Under the pieces are notes generated by a model, which was not told where the DNA came from, searched no databases, and saw nothing but the letters and a program-made list of their open reading frames with translations. From Bacteroidales bacterium (GTDB lineage: Bacteria > Bacteroidota > Bacteroidia > Bacteroidales > Paludibacteraceae), in contig JAGHSG010000031.1 in the NCBI GenBank assembly GCA_018066005.1, positions 1 through 5,043 on the forward strand: a stretch of DNA of 5,043 nucleotides, in the 5' to 3' direction. Position numbers and translations under genes: made by a program. Positions 4,619-5,043 of this stretch are shown here, piece after piece. Position 1 is the stretch's first letter. Every line of letters starts with the position of its first letter.

Positions 4619-5043
4619 GAAAAATTATTTCTATTGCTTTGGCTCTTGTCATCAGTCTGACGATGGGAGCACAGATGAGGAAAAATACCCAACCTATACG
4701 GGTGGCTCTGTTGTTGCCCTTCCAAACAGAAGTGACCAAGCGGGATAAGACAATGGACCGTTTCCTGGATTTCTATTCGGGGGCTTTATTGGCTGTGTTC
4801 GAAAAGCAAAATGACGGACAGAAAATAGAACTCTATACCTACGATACCGGTAAGTCGGCAGCCCAAATGGCTCGTGTACTGGCACAACCGGATTTGCAAC
4901 AAGTGGATTGGATCATTGGTCCTGTCTATGCCTCGCAAGTGAATATGATGCAAGAGTGGGCTTACGCACACGAGGTGCGCACCTTATTGCCGTTTGCTTC
5001 GGATATACCCGGCATGGACTACAACCCGTATGTGATGCAGTTC
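4615..5043 (+). CDS. Secreted type-1 periplasmic-binding-fold protein, 3' end outside the window
   Basis: The ATG at 4615 overlaps the gldG stop (ATGA, 4615-4618), implying coupled translation. The frame stays open for 143 codons to the window end. Residues 1-19 form a signal peptide (RK, then a hydrophobic core, ending MGA before Gln20). The mature part begins like Leu/Ile/Val-binding-type (Peripla_BP_6) proteins: strand IRVALLLPF (28-36), helix DRFLDFYSGALLAV (48-61), strand IELYTYDTG (71-79), then DWIIGPVYASQV (98-109) and LLPFASD (124-130). In Bacteroidales, proteins with this VALLLPF, FYSGALLAV, IIGPVY pattern often carry N-terminal LysM repeats and are annotated as LysM or amino-acid ABC substrate-binding proteins. 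Here the fold starts about 8 residues after the signal peptide, leaving no room for LysM at the N-terminus. The ligand is unknown. A C-terminal domain could lie beyond the window. Confidence 0.82.
   Translation, partial: MRKIISIALALVISLTMGAQMRKNTQPIRVALLLPFQTEVTKRDKTMDRFLDFYSGALLAVFEKQNDGQKIELYTYDTGKSAAQMARVLAQPDLQQVDWIIGPVYASQVNMMQEWAYAHEVRTLLPFASDIPGMDYNPYVMQF

Noticed and set aside
1..5043. CRISPR array, tRNA, rRNA or known riboswitch
   Set aside because: No regularly spaced repeats longer than 8 bp, no cloverleaf-like set of stems with the conserved TTC arm, and no rRNA or riboswitch core that I recognise.

Overview
The window looks like chromosome of a Bacteroidales-type bacterium (phylum Bacteroidota). 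The main reasons are a textbook Bacteroidota promoter (TTTG, 20 bp, TATATTTG) upstream of the largest operon, start codons without Shine-Dalgarno sequences, and gene families typical of that phylum: a double-parvulin periplasmic peptidyl-prolyl isomerase, a GldG-like protein, and a periplasmic binding protein of the 'VALLLPF' type. The genus cannot be fixed from the sequence alone.

Region 1 (about 1-1034) is a run of very small plus-strand genes. It starts with what may be the last six codons of an upstream gene (3-23). A 111-aa basic cytoplasmic protein (191-526), a 74-aa two-helix membrane protein (641-865) and a 34-aa amphipathic peptide (914-1018) follow. A strong intrinsic terminator (1004-1034) closes the run, and its stem is encoded by the last codons of the 34-aa gene. 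I see no Bacteroidota-type promoter inside the run, so it is probably transcribed from upstream of the window. The gaps between genes hold hairpins (85-130, 546-620, 879-894), four tandem copies of an 8-bp unit (145-176) and a 13-bp motif repeated before two of the genes. The functions of these genes are unknown. Their style (tiny ORFs, a membrane peptide, many hairpins) suggests accessory DNA.

Region 2 (1035-1312) has no credible gene. It holds a long nested imperfect inverted repeat (about 1099-1252) whose right arm overlaps the -33 element of the operon promoter, a small GC-rich hairpin (1055-1071), and a 12-bp direct repeat at its two edges (1030-1041 and 1253-1264).

Region 3 (1313-5043) is a tightly packed plus-strand operon for envelope proteins: a secreted double-parvulin foldase (1313-3034), a GldG-like membrane-anchored ABC-transporter auxiliary protein (3035-4618) that begins at the base right after the isomerase stop codon, and a secreted type-1 periplasmic-binding-fold protein that overlaps gldG by ATGA (4615-5043, cut by the window end). 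The zero-length and overlapping junctions point to coupled translation. All three products would act in the periplasm or at the inner membrane. No ABC permease or ATPase partner (GldF, GldA) is visible in the window.

I do not see a clearly recognisable new defence or mobile system. The least explained parts are the small-gene cassette with its hairpins and the nested inverted repeat beside the promoter.
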